A stretch of DNA of 64,000 bases from Vishniacozyma victoriae (GCA_017654735.1 JADPYG010000002.1:248001-312000); one strand, 5' to 3'. Shown: positions 21,601 through 34,429, counted from the stretch's first letter. Notes: generated by a model from the letters alone, not told the origin. A program made the numbers and translations.

Positions 21601-23831
21601 TGATCCGATCCGGAGGCGATCATCTAGTCCAGAGGGTTCATCGGCTGATAATCTATCCTGATTTGTTCGAGGGGAACTCGAGATGGAAGAGACGTTCGAA
21701 GGAGAAGGCCATTCACTTGAACTCCTCATACTTCCAAACTCATCAACGTACCCTTGTCCATACCCATGCGCGTCGGGGAGCAGTGTCGATGCTCTCTGCC
21801 TTGAAGAACTCCTTGCAAAGACAGTCTTCATTCTATCGATGATAGCCGCGTTACCCGAATTTGCCCTATTTCCCATCTTTGGTCGACCAGGTGTAGACGG
21901 CGATGAAGACAGTGAGCTCGCAAGTCGACTACCGAGAGATGGCGATTCTGGTCTCAGGTGATTCACTTGACTGGAATCACCAGAAGGTTGAGGTGCGTCG
22001 GAATGAGATCGAGCTCTTCCATCCTGTCCCTGTGCTTTCGTTTCCGCCTGTCTGTTTTCTGGAACAGGAGGTGGAGAGGAGAAAGACGATCGTGCCGATC
22101 TTGGAGGTTGTTGTTGCTGTTCGGTACCATCCATCCATGGTCTCACCGGGCTAAAGAGCATTTCCTCAATTTCCGTACTGGGGCTCGACATCCATGGGCC
22201 AGAGTCTGGATAAATTGGCGAAACGGCGGCATCGAAGGGTGGGAGGGAGAATGATGATCGAGCTGAAGCGTCTCGAGGGGATAGCGTCGCTGAAGGGAGA
22301 GAAGCGGGTGGAGAAGGTGATTGGCCGTCAGGATGTTTTGATGCACGCCGAGAGAAAAGTGAACCGAGTCTAGAGGATGAGCCGGTTGTTGACATTGGCT
22401 GACTTTTGGGATTGGGAACGGGGTTGGCATTCCGTGAAGAAGGTCGACTTTGTCGTTGGGAATCTCGACTCTCGCGCCTCAACCCGGTGAGATCGTTGTA
22501 TGACCCGTGAGGGCTTTTTCCTTTCCTACTATCATTCGATAGCCTAGGGGCAGGACTAGGGACTCTTGGAACAGGCTGTTCAGATGGTGAAGGTGCGGTT
22601 TGTGGTTGTCGTAAATGCGTTTCAGACTGTCTGCGCTTTACCGTCTTCTTGACCCCTAGCCACTCTAATACACCTCCCTTTTCATCCTTTTCTTTTTCTT
22701 TTTCTTTCTGATCAGGAGTCGTTGAAATGACAGGTTCAAGGTTGGCAGATTTGAATATCCCAGATAAACTTCTTGCCCTCCTAACCTTCTGTCTCCGCTC
22801 CTGAGGCATCTCGCGTCCTCTCTCGTCTCCGTCTTCGGGTTCTGCGAATGAGATTTTGTGTGCTGGACTATTTGAGCGCGTAGAGGGAGCTGTAGGAAAG
22901 GGCGAAGAGACGGACTGTCGTTTTGATGGGACTGGTGGAGGTGGTTGGTTTTCGGGGACGAGTTGACGAGGTAAACCAAGACCTATAGGTGATGACCGTC
23001 GAATCCGACCTTGTATCTGTAAAGAGTCGGTCGAACTACTTCTCCGTTCCACTTGATTCCGATTTGAATTTGGGTGAATGCGATCTGCTTGGGAACCTAT
23101 TGAGGTCGTTTCGTGCGTCGCTCGGATCGGGCTGCTGGGCGTAACGTATATCCCAGTAGGTGCTGTCGGGGGTGTCGTTGACCGCTGAGTAGGAGGTAGA
23201 GGTGGCAGAGGTCTTTCGAGTGGAAGAGGGGGATGCTCTTTGTCCGTGTTGGAAGATACAGAGGGGGTACGGTCGAATCTTGGTTGTTGAATGGATGATT
23301 TACGAGGTGGAGGATTGATGAGGTCCGGAGCATGTGTTCTATCACTTGCTGTCCTTGAGAATGTCCTTTTGGAATATGCCTAGACGTTAATTTACCGTAG
23401 ACCAAAGAAAAGATGAGACGTACGGTACCGATCCCTAATTCTGTCCTACTTGACGTATCGGAACCACTAGCACTACCCCGCCTAACTATCGCTGGCGGTT
23501 TCAAATCCATCATCCGAACTACTTCCCCCTCTTCATCTTTAGTACCTCCCTTTGACCTCTTCTTCTTCTTTGCCTTGGTCGACTTTGGTTCCAAATGTCC
23601 ATCTATATCCAGAACGTCATCGTCAACGGTAGTCGGTAGTGGTATTCGAGAACTATCTTTACTCTGTCGAGGGGTGATCGGGCTCAATTCTAGCTCTTCC
23701 TGGATCCCGGAGGTCGGTAGTGGTGGTGGAGGGGTATTGGAAGAAGAACCGAAATGAAACCATGATTTCCTCTTGGTCTTAGGGGTGACAGGTGCGTGAA
23801 GCCTCGAAGGTCCAGCTCCTGGAGTCTCCAT
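18649..23831 (-). CDS. Sec7-PH domain Arf guanine-nucleotide exchange factor (Syt1/Sec74-like)
   Basis: Large protein, about 1,650 residues, that loads GTP on Arf-family GTPases in Golgi/endosome traffic. Start at 23831, METPGAGPSRLHAPVTPKTK. The first ~900 residues are Ser/Pro-rich, poorly conserved and likely disordered. The Sec7 domain follows at about 20700-21200: STRLIEESAEDYVRRISSTI, TSNDPFYAEAMRLYMIKFDF, LRQLLMHMSLPKETQQIDRV, VEAFAVRYEQCEPGLFKD, then across an intron NTYVVAFSMMMLHTDAFNKH. The catalytic Glu finger (LPKE) is present. Downstream a PH domain is seen as VMLKVTKVGTLSRTDDFDG, RKWKSWSVILTGSQLLFVKD and MNTWIGLINYASSF. A coiled-coil stretch (HSKLSASLVTARNLAIL ... SILTRELEMESQEWATVRHV) and a charged tail close the protein. 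Sec7-then-PH order with a long N-terminus matches yeast Syt1 and fission yeast Sec74. Confidence 0.92.
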
Positions 23832-24212
23832 TGCGGTGATCGATGATTGATGATTGGTGTGACGGTCGAAGCTAAGCCGAGGGCATCATGAGTTGTAGGT
23901 GTACGTATAGACGTGAGTGTGTATTCTATTGTCCCGTCTTGGTTCTAGACTTTAATTTCCCCGAACACCCCCCGGTGTGAATCGGTATCTTGTCGTAGTA
24001 TGCTTCGAGTCCGTGCTCAAGTGTCGCAAGAATTATGTCCTCTGCTTGAGATACAAGTGTGAGATATAGATAGGAATAGTGAATAATACAGATACAAAGA
24101 GAGGGACTACGAGACAGAGTGAAACCGATTGACTGCGACTGCGGATTCCGGTCGCGTCGTCCAATTCTTATAATTCTGGCAACTTGTACCGTATGACGCA
24201 TACATTATTACA
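23832..24212. promoter_or_regulatory. divergent promoter, Sec7 factor / thioesterase
   Basis: 381 bp between divergent start codons, so it contains both promoters. A TATA-like gatatagatag run lies near 24062-24072. No clear operator-like repeat. Confidence 0.45.
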
Positions 24213-24966
24213 ATGGCAGCTTGTACAAAGTTCCTCAAGCAGGTGGGCTACTACTTCACCATGGAGTAGACCAGAGCTAAAGGCAGTGCTGGGAAACAAC
24301 ACAGGCTAGAGCTGGACATGATCATAATGTCTTATCCTCGGTATGTCAACCCGAGGTCCGGTGAATTGGGCTGAGGATAGCTACAAGTCCTAGTGGCTCG
24401 TCCTGGGTATATCAAGACTCTGCTACCCATCGAGACTCGTCATCTGAATAATCACAAGGTAAGACCTTGAATGTCACGCGACTGACGACAGACTGTGCAT
24501 GGTGGTGTACTACTTTCTGTATGTACCGGGTATACTGATCGCGCTGATGGAAGTTGACAGATACCGTGACCTCCTTAGCTCTGTCTACGATGGGAATATC
24601 ACCACCAACAGGCGCTTCAGTCAATATATCATGCGAGTTTGTGAGGCCAGCAGGAAGGGATGGTGAAGAGCTGTACTCCATAGGAGAGGTCGTCAAGCTA
24701 GGTGAGTGCTCATGCGTTTCGTATCCCCTCTCTCCTTCCCTTCAACGCCCCCCCTTCTTTCCATGTCATGCTTTCTACTCATAGATGAAGTGGAGCTGAT
24801 CTTAGGCCGAACAACAGCATTTACAAAGGTCACATTTTACGATAAATCCGATAAAGTAGTAGCATTCGGATCACATACTAAACATATGGGCACGAATAAA
24901 GCTACCAAGCGATTCAGTGAAGATGGGGAGACGGAATTACCATTGGAAGAGAAAGCCAAGCTGTGA
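24213..24966 (+). CDS. hotdog-fold acyl-CoA thioesterase (THEM2/ACOT13 type)
   Basis: Small hotdog protein expected to hydrolyse acyl-CoA esters. Exons assembled by eye: MAACTKFLKQ | CWETTQARAGHDHNVLSS | LQVLVARPGYIKTLLPIETR HLNNHK | TVHGGVLLS | LTDTVTSLALSTMGI and onward to CEFVRPAGRDGEELYSIGEV, then ELILGRTTAFTKVTFYDKSD and SHTKHMG. The HGG motif followed by a D/T-rich helix (HGGVLLSLTDTVTSLAL) is the active-site signature of the PaaI/THEM2 group. About 165 residues, a normal length. Five short introns. The small size of the first exon and the acceptor choice at ggaag (before LTDTV) rest on frame and family match alone. Confidence 0.85.
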
Positions 24967-25360
24967 AGGAATGACGGGCACACGGGCTTGACCCTTGAAG
25001 GAGGGTCGCATAAATGAAGGATCCCTTTAGCTGTTGTAAAGGATGTATTTTTCACCTTGCATAGCCGAACGATGCGTTGAAACATGGTAGACTACCTCCG
25101 AGCCCTTCGCATCTGTCCCTGCCATTACTTGATAGCTCATTGATTCATTTACTAGCATATGAGGACCCCTCTTTGCCTAATCTGCCCTTAAAACACCACC
25201 CAAAAAAGGTTCCGTCCCTCATCCACCCTGTCACCAAAAGAACCAACACCATATCGTATACAACCATCTCTTAATCTACAAACCATACTTACATATCCCA
25301 TACGCATGCTACAACCTCAGCAGTCGATATAATACATTCCCTCTCATTCCTCCGCCCACA
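24967..25360. promoter_or_regulatory. intergenic region upstream of the glycosyltransferase
   Basis: 394 bp between two plus-strand genes; it must contain the glycosyltransferase promoter. The part from about 25190 to 25350 is pyrimidine-rich, as is common in leaders here. Nothing else is seen. Confidence 0.4.
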
Positions 25361-27898
25361 ATGTCACTCTTTGGCCAAACGAAACGGCATTCGCTTTCGT
25401 CAAAATCAAACCGGCGAGCTCCATTACCCATCTTCAGCTCCTCATCCGACCCCGAGAAACGCTACAGCCTCTCTGGACCCGGCTCACCCATCATCCAAGG
25501 AGGAGGTACATCATCATGGTACTCTGTCCTCTTCATCCCCATCCCACGCTTCCCATTCTCTCGTCAAACTCCTGAATTCCATAGCTCGAGAGCATACAAC
25601 AATGGCGGACACAATCAGCGTTATTGCAAGATATATATCCCATTACCACCCAAGATTGTAAACCGTATACCGAGGCCTAGTAGTGTTGTCAAGTTGATTT
25701 GTGGGTTGGTGGTTTTGTTGGTGATTGGGCTTTTCTTGTTGGGATTCAGGAAAAGACCAAATGGACGTAATACGTGGTCACCACCTTTTACGGATCCAAA
25801 CACGTTGGTCTTGACGCCAGAGGAACTGGCAATGATTTGGGAATGGGAGGTTCTGAGTGGTCATTATCCAAACTTGTCTCCTCGTACGTTCTCATCACTG
25901 TCAAAGGGAATGGCTTGGCAGTCTGTGCGCAGCTGATCAATAGCACCCGAGAACTTACCTATCGCTACAACACTCCGTAATCCCGCTGTACCCGATACTC
26001 TTCTTCCCTCAACCATCGAGCCCATCACCGCCGCTGTCAACAATCAGCGTACGACAACATCACCAAACTCTCAATTTGTCGGTATAGGACCCGAGAGACG
26101 GTTCTTGACTCCTTGGGAGCAGGCAGAGGCCAATCCTGGGTACCCTGCTAGGCCTACTGCCGGTAGTATCATGGATTTGGATCTAGTGGATGAGAGGTGT
26201 AATTTTGGATCCGGCAAGGTATGTCCATATCCCGGCTACCGTATCAGCAATGAAAGGGGCTAATGGCAGTACGTTCGAGATTGCTTGGAATTACTACGAG
26301 TGGGAGGAGGACTGGATAATGGCAAAAGGGTTCGACGAGGAAACTACCTCGGAACCTACAAACACCTTTACTACGAGGATTCATACTCGCAACAACAAAT
26401 GGACTGGTCACCTCAACCATCACTATCTCGTCCACAGGGATTATCAAGATCACCTCTACACCTCGAAAACCCATACCCCGTCTCGGCATCGTTTGATACT
26501 CACGACCCATGCGATCCACTCCACCAAAGGGTTTTCCACATGTTTTGGGCTGGTCCATTTTCCGATAAACCATACATGGCCGTCTCGTCATTCCTATTTA
26601 CTCAAAATCTAGGATTGGATAAACCACTATCTGAACAATCGGATTCTGTCAAGGGCACATGTAGGCCACAGTTCTGGGTATGGATCAATCCAGGTCCAGC
26701 AGCTGCTGTTCCTAATCCATCGGCCAAGCGGGAAATGTACGAATCACTGGCGACAAATCCTTGGTCCGCCCCATTCTTGCACGAGAGATTTAGGGATGTC
26801 GTCAAGTTTAAAATGTGGAATACAACCGAACAACTCGATGGAATTCCTGAACTAAAGGAACATTGGAGAGAGATGCCCATTTTCAATTCAGGTGGAAACG
26901 TTTATAAACAAGCACAACAGCAAACGACCACTTCTACCGATGAACCGAAAATGGGCGATATCCTAGCTCAAGTCGAAACTACTACAGAAGCCGCTCAGAC
27001 TAAAAAGAAAAAGGAGAGTGTATTTGAAAAAGTCGGATCAACCTCTGAATCAGATTACGATCGATTATCCGTCATTTTATCCGACATGGCACGATTCGTT
27101 CTCACTCATCGATTTGGTGGAATCTACCTCGACGCCGATACGATCTTCCTCAGAGATTGGGAAGAATTATGGAATTACAGAGGTCAATTCGCATACCGTT
27201 GGTCATGGCACCAGAAATACAATACGGCTGTGCTCAAAATGCACAAAGGGTCGGCATTGTCGACATTCTTGTTCAAGACGGCTTTGGAGAATGGATTGGA
27301 TTTCCATCCCATGACTGTTTCCAGGTATCTGAAGGATGCGGATTTGGAGAAATTGTTGTTCCGTGTGCCCGATGCGCTGTTTGATCCAGCTTGGTTGAAT
27401 ATGGAGAGGTATCAACGAGAGAGACCTCCTTTCCCTTATTTCCAAGAGTACGTCCAAACCATTCATTTTCGTAAATTCATCTAGGCTAATTACCAGATTC
27501 TCGGTCTTCTTCTCCAATGACAAGTTTGATACTGCCGGAGCTCAACAACTTGGATTCGACGGGTTCTTCCGTGGTGCCTATTCCTACCATTTCCATAATT
27601 TCTGGTATGTCTCCCATTTACGAACAAAGCTAACAACAGGTGGCTTCCATTCGACCCTTCGCGCAATTTCCCAGATCTCGGACCACGATTCATTAAAGGT
27701 GAAAAGGCATTACGAGATGCTCAAAAAGCTCAATCCTCTGAAAATGATGATTCCGAAAATAATGAGAAGACAGAAACGGTCGTGGAGGATATGGATGATG
27801 AAGTCGACTTGAGTTGGGCTACGGTCATGAAGAGATCGTTCGAGGGGTACATACGTGCTGAAAGGCCGAATATGTATGGAGAGTGGTTACAGTGGTAG
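25361..27898 (+). CDS. type II membrane glycosyltransferase with DXD sugar-binding motif
   Basis: Golgi-type glycosyltransferase. The N-terminus MSLFGQTKRHSLSSKSNRRA is basic and cytosolic, followed by one anchor helix VVKLICGLVVLLVIGLFLLG (about residues 105-128) and a lumenal domain. Catalytic-domain marks are HQRVFHMFWAGPFSDKPYMA, WVWINPGP, then LSDMARFVLTHRFGGIYLDA and DTIFLRDWEELW, which hold the DAD (DXD) metal- and nucleotide-sugar site of the Gly_transf_sug/GT32-like group. Downstream are YNTAVLKMHKGSALSTFLFK, RVPDALFDPAW and FSVFFSNDKFDTAGAQQLGF; the C-terminus ends MYGEWLQW. About 780 residues with four or so introns. Related fungal proteins build cell-wall or capsule glycans, but the acceptor and sugar cannot be told here. 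Confidence 0.85.
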
Positions 27899-28135
27899 TA
27901 ATAGAGTAAGAGGGATGTCTAGCATACATTGGATACATGCATTGTTCTCTTGATGCTCGTTGGTATTCAGTTAGTGTATCGACAGTGTAATAGGTAAGGT
28001 CCGGCCGGGTAAGGTTGTTCCGGTAATGTACCCGGGTGGGGTACATGCTCTACTCTACGTGACTTGGTTTCGTATCTCGGTCATACACAACTATACACAC
28101 TAGCTGCAGCATCCAAGAAGACATTAGAAACAACA
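27899..28135. promoter_or_regulatory. intergenic region upstream of MCC alpha
   Basis: 237 bp between two plus-strand genes, holding the promoter of the carboxylase gene. An in-frame ATG at 28064 would extend the protein by 24 residues, but the presequence-like start at 28136 is preferred. Confidence 0.4.
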
Positions 28136-31100
28136 ATGAAGTCCCTCATCCACCGGTCAAGAGCAGTCAGACCACCTCGAGCGATGGCAGTAGCTACAAC
28201 ATCGACAATCCCACGAACTCGAACCATCCCCCACTTGGTCAGGACATATCACGCGTCCGTATCTACAACGACTATTGATCCATCCACATTCCCCATTACA
28301 AGGGGATATACACCTCCGAAAGATGCAAGACCACATTTCAAGAAGATCTTGATTGCAAACAGGTGCGTCTCCTCCTTTAAGCGAGATTATAAAGAGGGCA
28401 GAGCTAATGGGTAGGGGTGAGATAGCATGTCGAATCATGCGTACTGCTCGACGACTTGGGATTAGGACTGTCGCGATATATTCAGAAGCTGATAAGGGGA
28501 GTATGCACGTTCAGATGGTACGTTAACTGCATCATGGTGATGGGAGGAAGGGAGCTGATGATAGGCGGATGAGGCGTACTGCATTGGCCCAGCACCTTCT
28601 TCAGAATCATACGTACGTCCCTCCCATTTCAGATTCAGTCCTCTATTCTCCTCTATCCTTGCTATCTCTTCGTCGACACCAATCATGACGGAAGGAAGCT
28701 GATCCCAGCTACGAGCCGATAAAATCCTGGCCATAGCCGCCCAATCTGGAGCAGAAGCAATTCATCCAGGATACGGATTCATGTCTGAATCAACTGAATT
28801 TGCGCGTAAAGTGAAAGAAGCTGGGATGGTATTTATTGGACCTCCTCCAGAGGCTATTAGGGCTATGGGAAGTAAGAGGGAGAGTAAGGAGATTATGTTG
28901 AGGGCGGGGGTTCCTTGTGTTCCGTAAGTACAAGACGAGACGAGACGACGAAGTCGTCGAGGCGAGGCGAGCTGGTGCTTGCATCTTGATACGAGTTTTC
29001 TCACCTTGGACCGAGAGAAGGAACTGGTCCAATTCATTGCGCCGATCCCTTCTTGACACACCCCACTTCACACCCGAGGACAGAGCTGACCAGCAGGGGA
29101 TATCACGGAGCCTCCCAAGAAATTCCCCACCTCCTCTCCTCAGCCAAAGAAGTAGGATACCCCCTCCTCATCAAACCAACCCACGGCGGAGGCGGGAAAG
29201 GAATGCGAGTAGTCCACTCTCACGAAGTCTTGGAAGAAGAGATAATGATTGCTAAACGAGAAGCGTTGAAGTCGTTTGGGAATGATGAAGTGTTATTGGA
29301 AAGGTGGTTGGAGAGGCCTAGGCATGTTGAAGTTCAGGTATTCGCCGATGAGAGCGGTGGGGTTGTTAGTTTATGGGAGAGGGATTGTTCGGTTCAGAGG
29401 AGGCATCAGAGTGAGTTTGATCTCGAGTCTGTGAGCGAAACGAGCAGACGAGAAAGAGGCTGAACGAGGAGGACATTGAGTGGGGATCTGATGTCCGATG
29501 ATGATTCGGAGTATCCATCGAGAGATAGATGTCGGGACTCTTTGAGAGAGCGTAGTGAACTCAGCTGACCTCGCAGAGATTATCGAAGAAGCACCAGCCC
29601 CTGGTCTCAGCGCGGAACTGAAGAAAGATCTAGCAGAGAAAGCTGTAGCAGCAGCGAAAGCCGTCAACTAGTAAGTCCATCCCTTCTTCCCACTCTTTAT
29701 CAGCAAAGGATATTTGGGTTGGATGAATGACATCCGAGGAAAGTGACAACGACTGATCGACAGTGTCGGCGCAGGTACAGTCGAATTCATTATGGATGCC
29801 GAAACAGGGGAATATTTCTTTATGGAAATGTATGTCCTCTCCCTTTTTTCGAATGATCAAAATCTATCTCAACAGTGGGAGAATGAAAGTCGAGAATAGT
29901 GGACTAATGAAAGGAATACTCGATTACAAGTTGAACATCCCGTTACGGAGATGGTAACAGGGGTTGATCTTGTTGAATGGCAACTACTAGTATGTCCCTC
30001 CTTCTCTTTTCTCGTCGTCCTCGCTCTCTTTCCTCATTTGCATGTAGTGCGATGATCTTGAGAGACTTGGAATGAAATTGATAGTATTTCCGCTGATGAG
30101 TAGGTGGCTGCTGGGAACCCATTACCCATGAAACAGGGGGATGTACCTTGTATTGGCCATTCGTTCGAAGCGAGGATATACGCCGAGAGGCCAGAAGCGT
30201 GAGTCCAGGTTTTATTTGAGAGCATGAAACGCGGATGGGAGGTAGGAAAGCAGAAAAAAAGAGGAAGAGGAGATGAAGATGAAGCTGACTCGTAGAAACT
30301 TCCTACCAGATGCTGGGAGACTCATACATACCCGTGCACCTGTTGATATTCCCCATCGACTGGAAACGGGGTTTTGGGAAGGTGATGAGATTAGTTCATA
30401 CTATGATCCGATGGTATGTCCCCTGCTTCATGGGTTCCCTTACCTTCTCCTACTCTCATTTCTTCCCTGATCACCGTTATCAAATCCTATTGTAACGTTC
30501 AAGATGAAGAGGAAGCTAATGATAGATCGCCAAACTGATCGTACATGGTAAAGACCGAGCAGAAGCCTTATCACTCCTCCAGCAAGCTTTAGGCGGGTAT
30601 CAAGTAATTGGACCTAGTACCAATATCGAATTCCTAAAAGCAGTAGCGGGTCACAAGGCATTCATCGCCGGTCCCGTAGAAACGAATTTCGTTCCAGTCA
30701 GTCATTCCACAACTTCATCACAAATGTATCATATGCTGACTGATTAGATCCACCACGATGAATTATTCAAAGTAGAACCAGTCCCAAATGAAGTCCTCGC
30801 CCAAGCGGCCGTATATCTTGCCTCCCCACCCCCTTCTAAGGGGGTTTGGGGCGGAGGGGGAATGTTGAATCGTCGATTTGGAGGATCGAAGGAAATGAGC
30901 TTTGAACTGGATGGTCGTCATGTGATTGTTTCTCCCTCATCTGAGGGCGAGTATAGGGTGACAGTCGGGGAATGGGAAACTACTCTTACCACCACGGCCT
31001 CGTCGACCTCGCAATCCTCAGCTATCGCCTCGGATACTTCGCCGCTAGAACACATTGCCCAATTCCCCCATACCCGCCAAACATCCACCATCATCCCTTT

Positions 31101-31434
31101 CTCCCATAAAGTCCATATCTTCACTTCAGGCAAACACCACATTCTCACTTTACCCACAATAACTTCCGATGCCGAGACGAAGACCGCTTCTCAGGATGTT
31201 CTGAAATCCCCCATGCCAGCTACAGTCATTGAAGTTCGTGTCAAAGCTGGTGATGAAGTTAAAGAGGGACAAGTATGCGCTGTGTTGGAAAGCATGAAGA
31301 TGGAGATTAGTATTAGGGCTGGGAGGGATGGGGTTGTTGGGAAGGTTGGTGTTGAGAAGGGTGATGTCGTCGAGGAGGGCGCTGTTCTGGTTGCTCTCAG
31401 CCCGGAGGGTGAAAAGGGGGATAAGGAGGTGTGA
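28136..31434 (+). CDS. 3-methylcrotonyl-CoA carboxylase, biotin-containing alpha subunit
   Basis: Mitochondrial leucine-catabolism enzyme: its biotin carboxylase half carboxylates its own biotin, which the beta subunit uses on 3-methylcrotonyl-CoA. The start at 28136 gives a basic, Ser/Thr/Arg-rich presequence ([20 protein letters not shown]). Then [54 protein letters not shown], the ATP-grasp glycine loop [29 protein letters not shown] with [60 protein letters not shown] and [20 protein letters not shown]. The C-terminal biotinyl domain holds ESMKMEI near 31288-31310, with the biotinylated Lys present. The APAPGLS pattern and single-subunit layout fit the MCC alpha subunit rather than pyruvate or acetyl-CoA carboxylase; propionyl-CoA carboxylase alpha is the nearest alternative. 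About a dozen short introns. The beta subunit is not in this window. Confidence 0.93.
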
Positions 31435-31876
31435 GATAGACCAAATGCAGAGTGATGATGTGGCGGGGGGTGGGCAGTACATTGATGGGGGCAAGGGAAC
31501 AGAGGTGAACGATGAAAGAATGATTGTACAGGTAGTAGAGTTCATTTCATGTCATGTTTTGTATACAAATACTTCAAAATCGACTATCACGGAAGTCCTT
31601 TCCTCGATCAGAATGGGCATGAGGGAGAAGTGTCCTAATACATCAGCATTAATCCAATCACTGTTAAGAAAAGAATAGGATAGAGTGTAGGAGGATCAGT
31701 CGTAAAAGGTTGACATCTAGCTCGGGGTTACCAAGTCAGGCTCATTAAATCATTGTTAAAACATCATATCAAGGGGTGGGGGTGGGATGGGGGTGGGATG
31801 GGGAGAGTGGCAAAGATCGACTTACATGAGCGAGGCTAAGTCGGGCTGGAGAATGAGCGGCCTAACGGCCTAGCGC
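31435..31876. other. convergent intergenic region with a G-rich tract
   Basis: 442 bp between the converging carboxylase and uS15m genes. The plus strand holds a G-rich tract at 31773-31804 made of six runs of three to five G split by single T or AT, a candidate G-quadruplex placed between two 3' ends. Confidence 0.55.
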
Positions 31877-32874
31877 CTAGACGATCAATTCACCCTCAAC
31901 AGCCCTTCTCTCCAATCCCAAATCCCCAAGTACTTCATCATATATCCCCGGCTGAGTCCTTTTCAGGTATTTGAGTACTTTAGCACGTTGATGGACTAAT
32001 GTACGTAATGGGCGGAGATTGTGGATATCGCGGGGGTTTTGAGTTAGGTGAGAGTGGAGGTTTCGGATTTTGGATGTGAGTAGTGCGGCTGTTTGTCAGC
32101 GAGCTCCTCGAACGGAGTGAGAGCAGTGTCGGGGACTGGGAGCCAGCTTCCTTGGGAAACGATCGAGTTGTTCTGGAAACAATCGATTTTGTAAAAGAGG
32201 GTAGATGAAGATGGAAGAGAATTTAACATACCTTGCACCTCCGATCCACCAGATTGAGGTTCACCTTCATACCCCCAAACCCCTTCTTCTTTCAATACCC
32301 TCTTCCTCCCGAATTCTTCAACGATTCGTTGCCGATTAACAACCTCAATACCACTCTTACTAGCATTCCTCAAATCCAATATCCGCTTCATTGACTCCAC
32401 TTGCCGTTCCTGCTCTGCGACAGCAGCTTCTTCACCACCTCCAAGTCCGACTGTTGTATAAGGTACAGCCCCGAATAAAGTTGCTTGATCCTCTTTACTC
32501 AATCCATGGATGTATTCTCGGTTTTCACCTAGAGGGGCAGAGTAAACTTGTTCGGGAGTCAGGATAGTTCGTTGGAGTCTACATCCTTCCCATCTATTTA
32601 TCGCTGGTGCAGATTGAGTTGCCTGCCTGGAAGAGATGGTAGGTGGTAGGGAGTAACCGAGGACTGGATCGGGTGGATTTGAGTCTTCCGATTCTCGAGC
32701 TGATCTTAATGACAAGACCTTGGTCTTCTTTCGTTTAGCATTTTGTTTGACTCTCGATACGAAGTTTGGAGATGTTGTTGAGAAGTATGAGATGGAAGGT
32801 AGAGTGGATGTTGATGCGATTGGCTGAGGGCGGGCGTGGAGGAGTGGGCGGAGGGTGGTGAGTGGGCGGGACAT
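31877..32874 (-). CDS. mitochondrial small-subunit ribosomal protein uS15m
   Basis: Component of the mitochondrial small ribosomal subunit (bacterial S15; Mrps28 in yeast). Start at 32874, with a presequence MSRPLTTLRPLLHARPQPIA that continues TSTLPSISYFSTTSPNFVSR. A fungal N-terminal extension follows (KQNAKRKKTKVLSLRSARES; DLRNASKSGIEVVNRQRIVE). The S15 core is at the C-terminus after the last intron: LTSKIRNLHSHLTQNPRDIH, NLRPLRTLVHQRAKVLKYLK and RTQPGIYDEVLGDLGL, ending RRAVEGELIV at the stop 31877-31879. The His/Asp pattern (HSHL...D..NLRPLR.L...R...LKYL) is the rRNA-binding signature of S15. About 290 residues and two introns. Confidence 0.9.
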
Positions 32875-33056
32875 TGTGGTATTAGAATGATGGAGACAAG
32901 GAGGGATAGGGAAATTTCGGATCGGGTTGTGCGAGGCGGGATCTATTTACTCCCCCCATTTATGACCCGAAGCTCTGTCTGGTAGGTGAAGTCTGGTAGG
33001 TGGAATCGATGCATTGGGTCCGAAATCACATCTTGCCCCAGTAGATGCATGCACAG

Positions 33057-34429
33057 CTAGACTCTAGACAACCAACCCATCCAAAGGACCTGACTACAAG
33101 CCATGATGAATAGGAACTGAACCCGCCTGGAACGCTGAGAGTGGGAGAGAGTAGCAGAAGTGACTGCGGCGGCTTGGGATGGATCAGGGAGAAGAACGTA
33201 TTTGAGGGATCGCAGCTACTTGTCAGCTCTCTGAAACGAGTTCTTGCGCGAATGACACTGAAGGTGGTTGGAACAAGCAGTAGTGAAGAGGTTGACTTAC
33301 GAGGAAGAAGGCGTTTGCAAGGAGAACGTAGACAAATACTGATATTGTTGTGAGGCGTCCGACGTTTAGGAAAGTCGTAAGTACAGTGACGATGATTCTG
33401 TATGTCAGCCTAGTTCCATCGATCGCCTCCGCGATGTCAACTCGTTATGAAGCAGATCAAGGACGGAGAAAGAGGATTCAAGACATACCCGACAAATTTG
33501 TATCCCCCATACCCGATCAATTCAACTCCACTAGCCCCGCTTCCTCTGACATCGAGTAGATAACATCCAAGTTTTATGGCGCAGAACTCTCCGATGACCA
33601 CTAGCATTGCCTTACTCAATGAATAACCTAGAACCTCGGGATGGAACCTGCTCTGGAGACCAGAAGCCAGAGCAGAAAGGAGTGTATAAGTGACCAAAGC
33701 CATCACTATTATCAGCCCCATCTTCACCTCAATTGCCTAGCACTTACTCGGTATGTAGAGATCAGGAGCATTGATATCCTCCCTAGGGGGTTGCCAACCT
33801 TCCATAGCTCCATCTACTGTTGAGCGCCTAGCCTGCCTTGTCCAGGTTTTATGACGCCATGGAAAGAGGATCAGGCGGAGTTTGAGGAGGACGTAAGAGT
33901 TTGTTACTGCGAACGAGGTTTTGATTAGGGTGAGGGGGAGGTAGCGGGTAAACTGCGAGTCAGCGACCGTCATGACGATGACGAGGTACTGCGTAGGCTA
34001 GGGGCGGATTGGACTCACATTCTTCTCGACATAATCCTGCCCAGCAGCGACTGCAGACTTTCCAAATTGAACGCCCATCTGGGTAGTAGCATCATTCATT
34101 TGCCATCCGAAATCCCCTGCTTGTCCTTGTCCAGCCATATTCCCATAAGGTCTCGCCTGCTGGTACCCCTGCGGCTGAGCCTGAGGAGCAGCTTGCGGGG
34201 CATAAGCCGAGAATCCCTGCTGCTGCTTCTGTTGAGGAGCATCGACCGGTGGTGAGGAATACCTCTGATACCCCCCATCAGATGATATACGTTGTGCTTG
34301 ACTGTATGGTGATGAATTTGTTGATCCACCTGGAGTCTTTGGTGGTTCTGGAGGTGGGTATGCTGGATGTGTTGGTTTTGGATGTTGGAGTGGTGGTGGT
34401 GAGCGTGAGTTCATGTATGGTTGTGACAT
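33057..34429 (-). CDS. YIF1: YIF1, Yip1-interacting ER-Golgi membrane protein
   Basis: Multi-span protein of ER and Golgi membranes that works with Yip1 and Rab GTPases in vesicle budding. The start at 34429 opens a Pro/Gln/Ser-rich cytosolic half (MSQPYMNSRSPPPLQHPKPT). The conserved part begins GWQMNDATTQMGVQFGKSAV with AAGQDYVEKN, the typical Yif1 block before the membrane, followed by RYLPLTLIKTSFAVTNSYVL, LKLRLILFPWRHKTWTR, INAPDLYIP and TYTLLSALASGLQSRFHPEV. Later helices include LGYSLSKAMLVVIGEFCAIK, VELIGYGGYKFVG and IIVTVLTTFLNVGRLTTISV. The last exon gives LRSLKYVLLPDPSQAA and RRVQFLFIMACSQVLWMGWL followed by SRV and the stop at 33057-33059. About 350 residues. Divergent from the RNA-binding protein gene across 187 bp. 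Confidence 0.93.
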
